A stretch of 64,000 nt of DNA. Source: Roseiarcus sp963823165 (GTDB taxonomy: Bacteria > Pseudomonadota > Alphaproteobacteria > Rhizobiales > Beijerinckiaceae). Location: assembly GCA_963823165.1 (NCBI GenBank), contig CAWGKV010000001.1, positions 248,001 to 312,000 on the forward strand, written 5' to 3'. The position numbers were made by a program, and so were the translations under genes. Below are positions 17,134 to 25,379 of this stretch, in pieces. Numbering within the stretch: the first letter of the stretch is position 1; the number at the start of each line of letters is the position of its first letter. The notes under the pieces are model-generated. The model was not told the DNA's origin. It saw only the letters and a list, made by a program, of their open reading frames with translations, and made no database searches.

Positions 17134-17907
17134 TCAAAGTGGAAGCTCCACCGCTGATAATCTGCCGCAGGCGTCGATCAGCCTGTCCTGGGCCTCCTTG
17201 TCCCTGGCGACTGGGTTCGGGGCGGACGGCGCCTGATGGTAGAAATATTCCCCTGTCACGCGGGCGGCAGGCTCGTCGCTGACCGCGAGCCAGGCCTGTG
17301 TCAGGTGCGCCTTGCTCAAGTCGCCGGGCGCGCCGGGACCGCCCATGCGCGTCGCCACCCAGCCGGGTTCGAGGGCGTTCGAGCGCGCCGACGGCCAGAG
17401 GCGGGCGATGGCGAAGGCGAGCATCACGTCGTAAAGCTTGCTCTCCGCGTAGGCTTGCGACCCCAGCCAGGGCCGGCGGCTCCAAAGAAGGTCGTCGAGG
17501 TCGGGCTCGACGCGACGGTGCATTCCGGAACTCAGATAGATCAGCCGGTCCGGTCGTTCGATGAGGGCGGTCAGGACGTAGGGGGCGAGCACATTGACGG
17601 CGAAGACGTACGGAATACCATCCCCTGTATCCAGCCGTTTCGGCTCCCGATAGCCGACGCCAGCATTGTGAATCACCGCGTCAAAGCGGCCAAGCCGATT
17701 GACCTGATCGGCGACCGCCTTCATCTCTGCGACACGCGAGAGGTCGCCGGCGACTACGGCTTCGGCTCCAGGCGCGCTCTTCACCGCATCGTCGGCCCGG
17801 GCCTGGTTGCGGCCGTGAAGAACGACTCGATGGCCCTCCTCGATTAACAGTTCAGCCGCCATCAGCCCGAGGCCGGTCGATGATCCGGTGATGAAAACGC
17901 GGGCCAT
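17134..17907 (-). CDS. Short-chain dehydrogenase/reductase
   Basis: 257 residues from the third of three consecutive ATGs (17907), which is 6 bp from the ribosome site AAGGAG; the longer frame to 17952 lacks support. Classical SDR features: N-terminal GSSTGLGL cofactor motif, NAGVGY, active-site serine region YLSSG and YAESK (YxxxK). The C-terminal part (EPGWVATRMGG) is typical. NAD(P)-dependent oxidoreductase of unknown substrate. It is monocistronic. Confidence 0.9.
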   Translation of the reverse strand: MARVFITGSSTGLGLMAAELLIEEGHRVVLHGRNQARADDAVKSAPGAEAVVAGDLSRVAEMKAVADQVNRLGRFDAVIHNAGVGYREPKRLDTGDGIPYVFAVNVLAPYVLTALIERPDRLIYLSSGMHRRVEPDLDDLLWSRRPWLGSQAYAESKLYDVMLAFAIARLWPSARSNALEPGWVATRMGGPGAPGDLSKAHLTQAWLAVSDEPAARVTGEYFYHQAPSAPNPVARDKEAQDRLIDACGRLSAVELPL

Positions 17908-18654
17908 CATCATCTCCTTGGGAAATCCGCTGTAACGGAAACGCAGTCGCAAGGCAGACGGCGCCAGGCGGGCCTACGATCAGGAGGCTCGACTTCGTCG
18001 CCAACGTGGGGCGACGGCCTAGCGGGCGGCCGGCTAAGCAAGGCTAGAGCGGGTTTCGATCGGCTGGAATCGTCCCTCACCATGATGCGGCTGGACCTGA
18101 CGACCCTCCATTTCATTCTTGGCGACAGTCCAACGCAGACCAGCCCTGCCTTTTCGAGCGTTCCGGCAAAATTGTTCTTTTTTTGTTCAGCATATTTCAG
18201 GAACTCCGTGTCAAGCTTGTTTTGTCGCCGCGCCTTGACGGCCCATGGCAGGCGAGGCCGGCATATGACGCGGACGCAGACACGCTGCATTGTGGCCTTA
18301 GGCTTCGCGGAGACCGTATTCGGTTCAACAGAAGAAATCGCGGTTCGTCCAGTCGGCAAAAATTATTTTCCCTCGGCGTCGCTCGTAAGCCTTTGAAAAG
18401 CCCGGAATCGGACGAAGAAATCCAAGGAAATCCAAAGGAATCCAAGCCGTCTTCCTTGGTTTCTTTGCTGTTCCTCTGGGAATAATTTGGTTTGGCTTGG
18501 GAAAAATTTGGTCGTGTAGCGCCTCATCCTTCGGAAAATTGGAACACGCTTTTCAGCACCGCTCGAAACGTGGCTTCGGATGTGTGAACGCCGCGGGGCT
18601 TGCGGCGCCGAAGCCTACGACCGGCTATGAACGCGGTGGGAACGGCTCCGCCCC
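17908..18654. other. Gene-poor region with a lower-GC patch
   Basis: 747 bp without a recognisable gene. From about 18090 to 18530 the base composition is visibly lower in GC than the flanks, and the short frames on either strand show no family features. It includes the repeat patch listed separately. The combination of low GC and repeats suggests inserted or remnant DNA, but no integrase or transposase was recognised here. Confidence 0.5.
18417..18530. repeat. Iteron-like short direct repeats with inverted counterparts
   Basis: Three near-identical units run head to tail: GAAATCCAAG (18417-18426), GAAATCCAAAG (18427-18437) and GAATCCAAG (18438-18446). About 10 bp later the sequence CCTTGGTTTC reads as an imperfect inverted copy, and TTTGGTTTGGCTTGGG with a second AATTTGG follows up to about 18512. 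Units are too short for a CRISPR. They could be protein-binding iterons or an attachment-site arm. Confidence 0.45.
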
Positions 18655-19350
18655 TCACACGGTCATGCGCGCCCGCACTGCCCTCTCGTCCATCTCGGCG
18701 CGGGTTCCGGAGAGCACGATCGCGCCGCGGTCCATCACCGCATAATCGTCGGCGATGTCGCGCGCCCATTCGAAATATTGCTCGACCACCAGGATCGCCA
18801 TGCCGCCCTTCTGGCGCAGATGGACGAGGGCGCGGCCGATGTCCTTGATGATCGAAGGCTGGATGCCCTCGGTCGGCTCGTCGAGGATGAGGAGTTTCGG
18901 CTTGGTCACCAGGGCGCGCGCGATCGCGAGCTGCTGCTGCTGGCCGCCGGAGAGATCGCCGCCTCGTCTGCCGAGCATGTCGCTCAGCACGGGGAAAAGC
19001 GAAAAGATTTCGTCGTCGAGGATGCGCTCGGCGCGCGCGAGGCCGGCGAAGCCGGTCATCAGATTCTCGCGCACGGTGAGCAGCGGAAAGATCTCCCGGC
19101 CCTGCGGCACGTAGCCGAAGCCGGCCCTGGCGCGCAGATGGCTCGGCAGCCGCGTCATGTCCTGGTCGTTCCAGCGGATCGAGCCCGCGGCCGTCATGTG
19201 CTGGCCGACGATGGCGCGCAGCAGCGACGACTTGCCGACGCCGTTCCTCCCGAGCACGGTCAGAATTCGTCCCGTCGCCGCCTTCAGCGACACCGAGCGC
19301 AGGGCCTGCGCCGCGCCGTAGAAAAGATCGATCCGGTCGACGTTCAGCAT
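18655..19350 (-). CDS. urtE: Urea ABC transporter ATP-binding protein UrtE
   Basis: 231 residues. Walker A GRNGVGKSS (34-42), signature LSGGQ (133-137), Walker B LLILDEP (153-159), with TEGIQPSIIKDI typical of UrtE. One of two ATPases energising high-affinity urea uptake. Last gene of urtABCDE; separated from urtD by a 184-bp gap filled with a palindromic repeat, unlike the overlapping B-C-D junctions. The LivF-like family could in principle serve amino acids, but the five-gene order and the UrtA and UrtB features settle urea. Confidence 0.95.
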   Translation of the reverse strand: MLNVDRIDLFYGAAQALRSVSLKAATGRILTVLGRNGVGKSSLLRAIVGQHMTAAGSIRWNDQDMTRLPSHLRARAGFGYVPQGREIFPLLTVRENLMTGFAGLARAERILDDEIFSLFPVLSDMLGRRGGDLSGGQQQQLAIARALVTKPKLLILDEPTEGIQPSIIKDIGRALVHLRQKGGMAILVVEQYFEWARDIADDYAVMDRGAIVLSGTRAEMDERAVRARMTV

Positions 19351-19353
19351 GAC

Positions 19354-19500
19354 ACCCCTTCTCCCCTTGCGGGAGAAGAGCCTGCCCCGAGCCCGTCGAG
19401 GGGCGGCGCGAAGCGCCGGATGAGGGGTTGCCGCTGCACACGGCGCTGGCGCGCCGACCCCTCACCCCCGACCGCTCTCCCGCCAGGGGAGAGGGGAGAT
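19354..19500. repeat. Intergenic palindromic repeat between urtD and urtE
   Basis: Two small hairpins (CTTCTCCC-CTTGC-GGGAGAAG near 19359 and CTCTCCC-GCCA-GGGGAGAG near 19478) flank an inner pair, GATGAGGGGT and ACCCCTCACCC, so the whole block is an imperfect inverted repeat. It belongs to the same style as the blocks at 23164 and 59596 and resembles dispersed intergenic repeats of Rhizobiales. It sits inside an operon, so it is presumably transcribed. Confidence 0.7.
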
Positions 19501-19534
19501 TCAGCGCACTCTTCACCGTGAAGCCGCATGCCGC

Positions 19535-20299
19535 CTACCGTCCCAGATACACTTCGATCACGCGCGGGTCTGCGCTGACCTTGTCGAGCGAGCCGTCGGC
19601 CAGCACCGAGCCCTCGTGCAGCACCGTCACCTTGACCCCGAGTTCACGCACGAAGGCCATGTCGTGCTCGACGACCACGACCGAGTGATCGCGGGCGATT
19701 TCCCGCAACAGCTCGGCGGTGGCGAAAGTCTCGGCGTCGGTCATGCCGGCGACCGGCTCGTCGACCAGCAGGAGCTTCGGATCCTGCGCCAGCAGCATGC
19801 CGATCTCGAGCCATTGCTTCTGCCCGTGCGACAGCGAGCCGGCCACCCGCCGCCGCTGCGCGCCGAGCCGGGTCGTGGCGAGGATCCTGTCGATGGTCTG
19901 GCGCACGACTTTGTCGTCGCGGCCGAATAGGGTCGCGGGCACGCCGCGCGGCGCTTTGGTCGCGAGCAGGAGATTGTCCTCGACGGTGTGGTTCTCGAAC
20001 ACGGTCGGCTTCTGGAACTTGCGGCCGATGCCGAGCGAGGCGATCTCGGCCTCGTCGAGCCGAGTGAGGTCGTGCCGGCCGTCGAACAGGGCGTCGCCTT
20101 CGTCCGGGCGCGTCTTGCCGGTGACGACGTCCATCATCGTCGTCTTGCCGGCGCCGTTGGGGCCGATGATGGCGCGCATTTCGCCGGGCGCGAGCACCAG
20201 CGACAGGCCGCGCAAAGCCTTGTAGCCGTCGAAGGAGACGCTGATCCCGTCGAGATAGAGGAGCGACGAGGTGAGAGCCGGATCGTCGGAGGCGATCAT
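19535..20299 (-). CDS. urtD: Urea ABC transporter ATP-binding protein UrtD
   Basis: 254 residues from ATG 20299, which overlaps the urtC stop by 4 bp; the longer frame to 20440 is inside urtC. Walker A GPNGAGKTT (46-54), the UrtD-typical signature LSHGQKQWLEIG (156-167) and Walker B LLLVDEP. The family RKFQKPTVFENHTVEDNL segment is intact. ATPase partner of UrtE. Confidence 0.95.
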   Translation of the reverse strand: MIASDDPALTSSLLYLDGISVSFDGYKALRGLSLVLAPGEMRAIIGPNGAGKTTMMDVVTGKTRPDEGDALFDGRHDLTRLDEAEIASLGIGRKFQKPTVFENHTVEDNLLLATKAPRGVPATLFGRDDKVVRQTIDRILATTRLGAQRRRVAGSLSHGQKQWLEIGMLLAQDPKLLLVDEPVAGMTDAETFATAELLREIARDHSVVVVEHDMAFVRELGVKVTVLHEGSVLADGSLDKVSADPRVIEVYLGR

Positions 20300-21420
20300 G
20301 GGTCGGCGCCCTCCTCGACGGCGATGGAGGGCGTCTCGACGCGGGACTCCTTTTCCCGCGACGCCAGCGCGAGGCCGAGCAGGCCCTTGGGTAGGAACAG
20401 CGTCGTGAGGACGAAGAGCAGGCCGAGGCCGTAGAGCCAATATTCGGGGAAGGCGCCGGTGAACCAGGTCTTGGCGAAATTAACCGCGATTGCGCCGATC
20501 GCTGCGCCGACCAGCGTCGCCCGGCCCCCGACCGCGACCCAGATCGCCGCTTCGATCGAATTGGCGGGAGCGAATTCGCTCGGGTTGATGATGCCGACCT
20601 GCGGCACGTACAGCGCGCCGGCGACGCCCGCCATCACCGCCGAGACGACGAAGGCGAAGAGCTTGTAGTTCTCGACCCGGTAGCCGAGGAAGCGCATGCG
20701 GCTCTCGGCGTCGCGCACCGCCATGAGCGCCTTGCCGTATTTCGAGCCGATGATCTTGCGCGCGACCCAATAGGCGAGAATGAGCGCGATTGCGCTCGCC
20801 GAGAACAGGGCGGCCTTGGTCGAGGCGGACTGGAGCGAGAAGCCGAGGAGGTCCTTGAAATCGGTCAGGCCGTTGTTGCCGCCGAAGCCGAAATCGTTGC
20901 GGAAGAATTCCTTGAACAACGCGAAGGTCATCGCCTGGGTGATGATCGAGAGATAGACGCCGGTCACCCGCGAGCGGAAGGCGAACCAGCCGAAGGCCAG
21001 CGCAAGCAGGCCCGGGACGAGCACGACCATCAGCATGGCGTAGGGAAACCAGTTGAATCCCCACCACGCGACCGGCAGCGCCTTCCAGTTTAAAAACACC
21101 ATGAAGTCGGGCAGGATCGGGTTGGCGTAGACGCCGCGCGCGCCGATCTGGCGCATCAGATACATGCCCATCGCATAGCCGCCGAGGGCGAAGAACGCGC
21201 CGTGGCCGAGCGACAGGATGCCGCAATAACCCCAGACGAGGTCGAGCGCGACGGCGAGAATGGCGTAGCAGAGATATTTGCCGAACAGCTGCACGACATA
21301 GGGCGGGATGTTGAAGGGCGAATTCGTCGGCGTCCACAACGACAGCGCGGGGACGATGATCGCCGCCAGCGCCAGGAGGACGACGAAGACGAGGCCGAGC
21401 CGATCGAGCCGCGCGCTCAT
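20296..21420 (-). CDS. urtC: Urea ABC transporter permease UrtC
   Basis: 374 residues with about ten hydrophobic helices. The family segments YLCYAILAVALDLVWGYCGILSLGHGAFFALGGYAMGMYLM and AVRDAESRMRFLGYRVENYKLFAFV are both present (only the helix boundaries are described here). Inner-membrane permease half. The start overlaps the urtB stop by 4 bp and its stop overlaps the urtD start by 4 bp. Confidence 0.95.
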   Translation of the reverse strand: MSARLDRLGLVFVVLLALAAIIVPALSLWTPTNSPFNIPPYVVQLFGKYLCYAILAVALDLVWGYCGILSLGHGAFFALGGYAMGMYLMRQIGARGVYANPILPDFMVFLNWKALPVAWWGFNWFPYAMLMVVLVPGLLALAFGWFAFRSRVTGVYLSIITQAMTFALFKEFFRNDFGFGGNNGLTDFKDLLGFSLQSASTKAALFSASAIALILAYWVARKIIGSKYGKALMAVRDAESRMRFLGYRVENYKLFAFVVSAVMAGVAGALYVPQVGIINPSEFAPANSIEAAIWVAVGGRATLVGAAIGAIAVNFAKTWFTGAFPEYWLYGLGLLFVLTTLFLPKGLLGLALASREKESRVETPSIAVEEGADP

Positions 21421-23045
21421 GCTTCCACCGCCCGGCCCTTGAGGGCGAACATTCCGCGCGGCCGCCTCTGGATGAAGAGGATGATGACGATCAGCAGTAC
21501 GATCTGGCCCTGCACGGCGCCGATCAGCGGCTCGAGAAGTTTATTGGCGAGCCCGATCATCAATGAGCCAAACGCCGTGCCCCACAGATTGCCGACGCCG
21601 CCGAACACGACGACCATGAAACTGTCGATGATGTAGCCCTGGCCGAGGTTGGGCGAGACGTTGTCGATTTGCGACAGCGCGACCCCTGCAATTCCGGCGA
21701 CCCCGGAGCCGAGTCCAAAGGCCAGCATGTCGATGCGCGTGGTCGAGACGCCCATCGCCGCCGCCATGCGGCGGTTTTGCGTCACCGCACGCATTTGCAG
21801 GCCAAACGGCGTTGCGCGCAGCACGAGCTGCAACCCCACAAAGACGAGAGCGGAGAGCACAATGATCCACAGCCGATTGGTCGTGATCTCGAGCCCGCCG
21901 AGGTGGAAGGCGCCCGACATGAAGGGCGGGTTGCTGACCAGTTTGTTGTTGGCGCCGAAAAGGCTGCGCACCGCCTGTTGCAGGATGAGCGAGACACCCC
22001 AGGTCGCAAGCAGGGTCTCGAGCGGGCGTGTGTAGAGGTAGCGGATGACCAGCCGTTCTATGGCGACGCCGACCGCCCCTGCGACAACAAACGCGAGCGG
22101 AATCGCAAAAGCCAGCGACCAATTCTGCAGCGATGGGGGCAGAACCGCCTGCACGACATAGGTTGCATAGGCGCCGAGCATCACCATCTCGCCATGGGCC
22201 ATATTGATGACGCCCATGACGCCGAAGGTGATCGCAAGGCCGATCGCCGCCAGCAGCAGAACCGAGGCCGTTGAGAGGCCGTACCAAAGGTTCTGCGCGA
22301 CCCGCCACATCGCCAAGCGCGTATGGATCGAGGACAGAGCGGAATCGGCGGCGCTCTTGATTTCCGGATCGGTCGCCTTCTGCAGCATCTGGTCGAGCAG
22401 GCTCTGCGCGTCCTGGTCGCCTCGCGCCTTCAGGGTCTCGATGGCGGCGAGGCGATCCTTGACGGAGCCGCCCTCGGTTGACGCGACAATCGCCGCCTCG
22501 GCAAGCCTCAAGGCGTCGGCGACGCTCGGATCGCTTTCCTTCGCGAGTTGCGCTCGAACCGCGGGCAACGCCTTGGCGTCGCGAGTCTTGAACACGTCCT
22601 CGGCAGCGGCGAAGCGCTTCTGAGGGTCGGGGTTGGCGAGCGTCAGCGATCCCAGCGAGCCTTGGATGGCGCTGCGGATCGCATTATTGACCCGCACCTT
22701 CTTGAAGGCGTCGGCGCTGGCGATCGGCTGCCCCGTCCTGGCGTTGACGATCGCCCCCGTCGCGGTCTTGTAGGCGACGACGTGGTCGGCCGCGTCGAAC
22801 AGCAGCCGATTGTCGCCGAGCGCGTCCAGTATAGCAGCGGCCTGCGGCGGCGCCTCCGCGGCGAGTTCGGCGATCGCCTTCTCCGTCTGGGGAAACTTGT
22901 CGGCGAGGAACTTCGCCAGCGTGTCGTCGAGCGCATCGGCGCGCGCGGCCGCGGCCAAGAGGACGCACGCAAAGAGGGCGAGGACGCCGAGCGCAACGCG
23001 CTTCCCGTCTCCCTTGCGCGTGCGGGTCGGGATCGCGGGTCGCAC
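21417..23045 (-). CDS. urtB: Urea ABC transporter permease UrtB
   Basis: About 542 residues if started at the GTG at 23045, which gives a basic n-region and then the signal-like helix VALGVLALFACVLLAAAARA. The open frame continues to 23216, but that part runs through a palindromic repeat and is not protein-like. The first 250 residues after the signal are the periplasmic alpha-helical HEAT-like domain peculiar to UrtB; the C-terminal 300 form the permease (TFGVMGVINMAHGEMVMLGAY, SQIDNVSPNLGQGYI). The exact start is uncertain because no good ribosome site is visible. Confidence 0.9.
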   Translation of the reverse strand: MRPAIPTRTRKGDGKRVALGVLALFACVLLAAAARADALDDTLAKFLADKFPQTEKAIAELAAEAPPQAAAILDALGDNRLLFDAADHVVAYKTATGAIVNARTGQPIASADAFKKVRVNNAIRSAIQGSLGSLTLANPDPQKRFAAAEDVFKTRDAKALPAVRAQLAKESDPSVADALRLAEAAIVASTEGGSVKDRLAAIETLKARGDQDAQSLLDQMLQKATDPEIKSAADSALSSIHTRLAMWRVAQNLWYGLSTASVLLLAAIGLAITFGVMGVINMAHGEMVMLGAYATYVVQAVLPPSLQNWSLAFAIPLAFVVAGAVGVAIERLVIRYLYTRPLETLLATWGVSLILQQAVRSLFGANNKLVSNPPFMSGAFHLGGLEITTNRLWIIVLSALVFVGLQLVLRATPFGLQMRAVTQNRRMAAAMGVSTTRIDMLAFGLGSGVAGIAGVALSQIDNVSPNLGQGYIIDSFMVVVFGGVGNLWGTAFGSLMIGLANKLLEPLIGAVQGQIVLLIVIILFIQRRPRGMFALKGRAVEA

Positions 23046-23163
23046 AGATGGAACAAGAAGGGCGCAAGCGCCGGAGTGATTTAAGAACCGGCTGGCCAGG
23101 TGTGCCAAGGCAACCGCGATCGGCAAGGCGCGACTCCCCTCGCGCGCCTTACCTCGCCACGAA

Positions 23164-23187
23164 CCCTCCCCCCACAAGGGGGGAGGG
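23164..23187. repeat. Perfect 10-bp-stem hairpin between urtA and urtB
   Basis: CCCTCCCCCC (23164-23173), loop ACAA, GGGGGGAGGG (23178-23187). It lies 17 bp after the end of urtA, an excellent position for attenuating transcription between the highly expressed binding protein gene and the permease genes, although it has no T-run. Flanking sequence to 23100 resembles the other intergenic palindromes of this window. Confidence 0.75.
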
Positions 23188-23203
23188 ACGAGCCTGCTCC
23201 GAG

Positions 23204-24500
23204 TCAGCCGCCGCACTTGCCGGTCTTGACGTTGAAGTTGCCGCAGGAGAGCGGCTTGCGCCAGTCGGCGATCAGATCACGCGAACCTTCGAGGTAAGGC
23301 GACCATTCCTGCGCGACCACGGTGCCCGAGGTCTGCCAGACCGAGTTGAGCTGGCCGTTGGCCTGGATTTCGCCGATGTACACCGGCTTGGTGATGTGGT
23401 GATTCGGCATCATGGTGGCGATGCCGCCGGTCAAATTCGGCACGGCGATCCCGATCATCGCGTCGATCACCTTGTCCGGATCGGTCGTTCCCGCCTTCTC
23501 CACCGCCTTCACCCACATGTTGAAGCCGATGTAGTGGGCCTCCATCGGGTCGTTGGTGGTGCGGTTCGGCTTCTTGATGAATTCGTGCCACTTGTCGATG
23601 AACGCCTTGTTCTCCGGCGTGTCGATCGAACTCGAAATAATTCCACGCCGCCAGATGGCCGAGGAGCGGCTTGGTGTCGAGACCGGCGAGCTCCTCTTCG
23701 CCGACCGAAAAGGCGACGACCGGAATGTCGGTCGCCTTGATGCCCTGGTTGCCGAGCTCCTTGTAGAAGGGCACGTTGGCGTCGCCGTTGATGGTCGACA
23801 CGACCGCCGTCTTCTTGCCCGCCGAGCCGAACGCCTTGATCTTCGACACTTCCGTCTGCCAGTCGGAGAAGCCGAACGGCGTGTAGTTGATCATGATGTC
23901 TTCAGGCGCGACGCCCTTGGACTTGAGGTAGGCTTCGAGGATCTTGTTGGTGGTCCGCGGATAGACGTAGTCGGTTCCTTCGAGCACCCAACGTTTGACC
24001 GAGCCGCCGTCCTCGCTCATCAGGTAGTCGACGGCGGGGATCGCCTGCTGGTTGGGGGCGGCGCCGGTGTAGAAGACGTTGCGCTCCAACTCCTCGCCTT
24101 CGTATTGCACCGGATAGAACAGGATGTTGTCGAGCTCCTTGAACACCGGCAGCACCGATTTGCGCGACACCGACGTCCAGCAGCCGAACACGACCGCAAC
24201 CTTGTCCTTCTCGATGAGCTCCTTCGCCTTCTCGGCGAACAGCGGCCAGTTGGAGGCGGGGTCGACCACGACCGGTTCGAGCTTCTTGCCGAGCAGGCCG
24301 CCCTTCTTGTTCTGCTCGTCGATGAGCATCAGCATCACGTCTTTGAGCGTCGTCTCGCTGATCGCCATCGTGCCCGAGAGCGAGTGAAGGATGCCGACCT
24401 TGATCGTGTCCTCAGCCCAGGCGGCGGTGGCGCTGACCGCCAGCGCGCCGAGCGCCAGCGCGCCCGCCGCGCACGAAACAATCCATTTTCTCAAAGACAT
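23204..24500 (-). pseudogene. urtA: Urea ABC transporter substrate-binding protein UrtA, interrupted by a one-base frameshift
   Basis: The reading frame from ATG 24500 has a strong ribosome site (GAGGAGGT), a signal peptide (MSLRKWIVSCAAGALALGALAV...AWAEDTIKVG) and a full UrtA body up to AAWNYFE near 23632. Then the frame shifts: the expected S-I-D-T-P-E-N-K and the whole C-terminus, ending GNFNVKTGKCGG at 23204, are in another frame. Removing one A at 23629-23630 (plus strand) restores one continuous protein of about 431 residues. UrtA is the periplasmic urea receptor. It is either a sequencing error or a recent mutation that would abolish uptake. A GC-rich leader hairpin lies upstream (24521-24537). 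Confidence 0.9.
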
Positions 24501-24520
24501 AGGTTGACCTCCTCGGGTGA

Positions 24521-24537
24521 GCCCCGTTGGGCGGGGC
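24521..24537. promoter_or_regulatory. GC-rich hairpin between kdpE and urtA
   Basis: GCCCCG-TTGGG-CGGGGC, a perfect 6-bp stem, lies about 20 bp upstream of the urtA start on the minus strand and 155 bp after the kdpE stop. No T-run follows, so a terminator role for the kdp operon is doubtful; it may be a leader structure of urtA. Confidence 0.35.
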
Positions 24538-24692
24538 CATGAACCAGCCCGAAGGCGCCCCGGGCCGATCCGACAACCTCGCAACGAGCATGCCAGCGAG
24601 CTTTTCGAAGGAGTTTCGGATGGCGGCGAACTGCGCGGCCCGCGGCGCCGAAGAATTGATCAGCCGCTTACGTCAAAGCGGCGCGCGGCGCC

Positions 24693-25379
24693 TCAAACCT
24701 CAGCAGCCCGATATCCGACGCCAGGCTCCGTCTTGACGATCCTCGGCGCCGTCGGGTCGCGCTCGATCTTGGCGCGCAGCTGGCCGATGAAAACCCGCAG
24801 ATATTGCATGTCCTCGGCATGCGCCGGACCCCACACGGAGGACAGAATCTGGCGGTGGGTGACGACGCGGCCGGCGTTGCGGAAGAGGATCGCCAGGAGA
24901 TCGTATTCCTTCGGCGTCAGCTTGATCGGAACGCCGTCGCGCGTGACGAGGCGCTTGTCGAAGTCCATGACGACGCCCTCGATCTCGATCCGCTGAGCCG
25001 GCTGGGCCTCGCTCGCCCTGTGGCGAAGCGCGGCGCGAAGCCTCGCCGTCAGCTCGCCGATCCCGAACGGCTTCTCGACGTAATCGTCGGCGCCGAGGTC
25101 GAGCGCTTCGATTTTCTCCGACTCGCGGTCCCGCGCGGAGAGAATGATCACCGGCGTCCGCGAGAACGCGCGGATCTCGCGCAGGACTTCCTTGCCGTCG
25201 CGGTCCGGCAGCCCGAGATCGAGGACGATGAGGTCGGGCGCCCCGGTCGCGGCCTGACGCAGGGCCTGCGCGCCCGTCTCCGCGGTCAGAACCTCGTAGC
25301 CGGCTGCGTTCAACGCGACGTGCAGGAACCGCTGAATCTGCGGCTCGTCGTCGACCACGAGGACCCGGCAGCCCTTCAT
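24693..25379 (-). CDS. kdpE: Response regulator KdpE
   Basis: 228 residues from ATG 25379, overlapping the kdpD stop by 4 bp. Receiver domain with acidic pocket D10-D11, phosphoacceptor D54 (VLDLGLPD) and KPF lysine; C-terminal OmpR/PhoB winged helix (IKLTPKEYDLLAILFRNAGR, HRQILSSVWGP). Activates the kdpFABC promoter under potassium limitation in partnership with KdpD. Confidence 0.95.
   Translation of the reverse strand: MKGCRVLVVDDEPQIQRFLHVALNAAGYEVLTAETGAQALRQAATGAPDLIVLDLGLPDRDGKEVLREIRAFSRTPVIILSARDRESEKIEALDLGADDYVEKPFGIGELTARLRAALRHRASEAQPAQRIEIEGVVMDFDKRLVTRDGVPIKLTPKEYDLLAILFRNAGRVVTHRQILSSVWGPAHAEDMQYLRVFIGQLRAKIERDPTAPRIVKTEPGVGYRAAEV

Noticed and set aside
17910..18396. Open frames 17910-18359 (minus) and 18082-18396 (plus)
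   Set aside because: Mutually overlapping, no ribosome site and no family features; kept as gene-free region.
18417..18446. CRISPR-like array
   Set aside because: Units of 9-11 bp directly abut without spacers; this is an iteron-like repeat, not a CRISPR.
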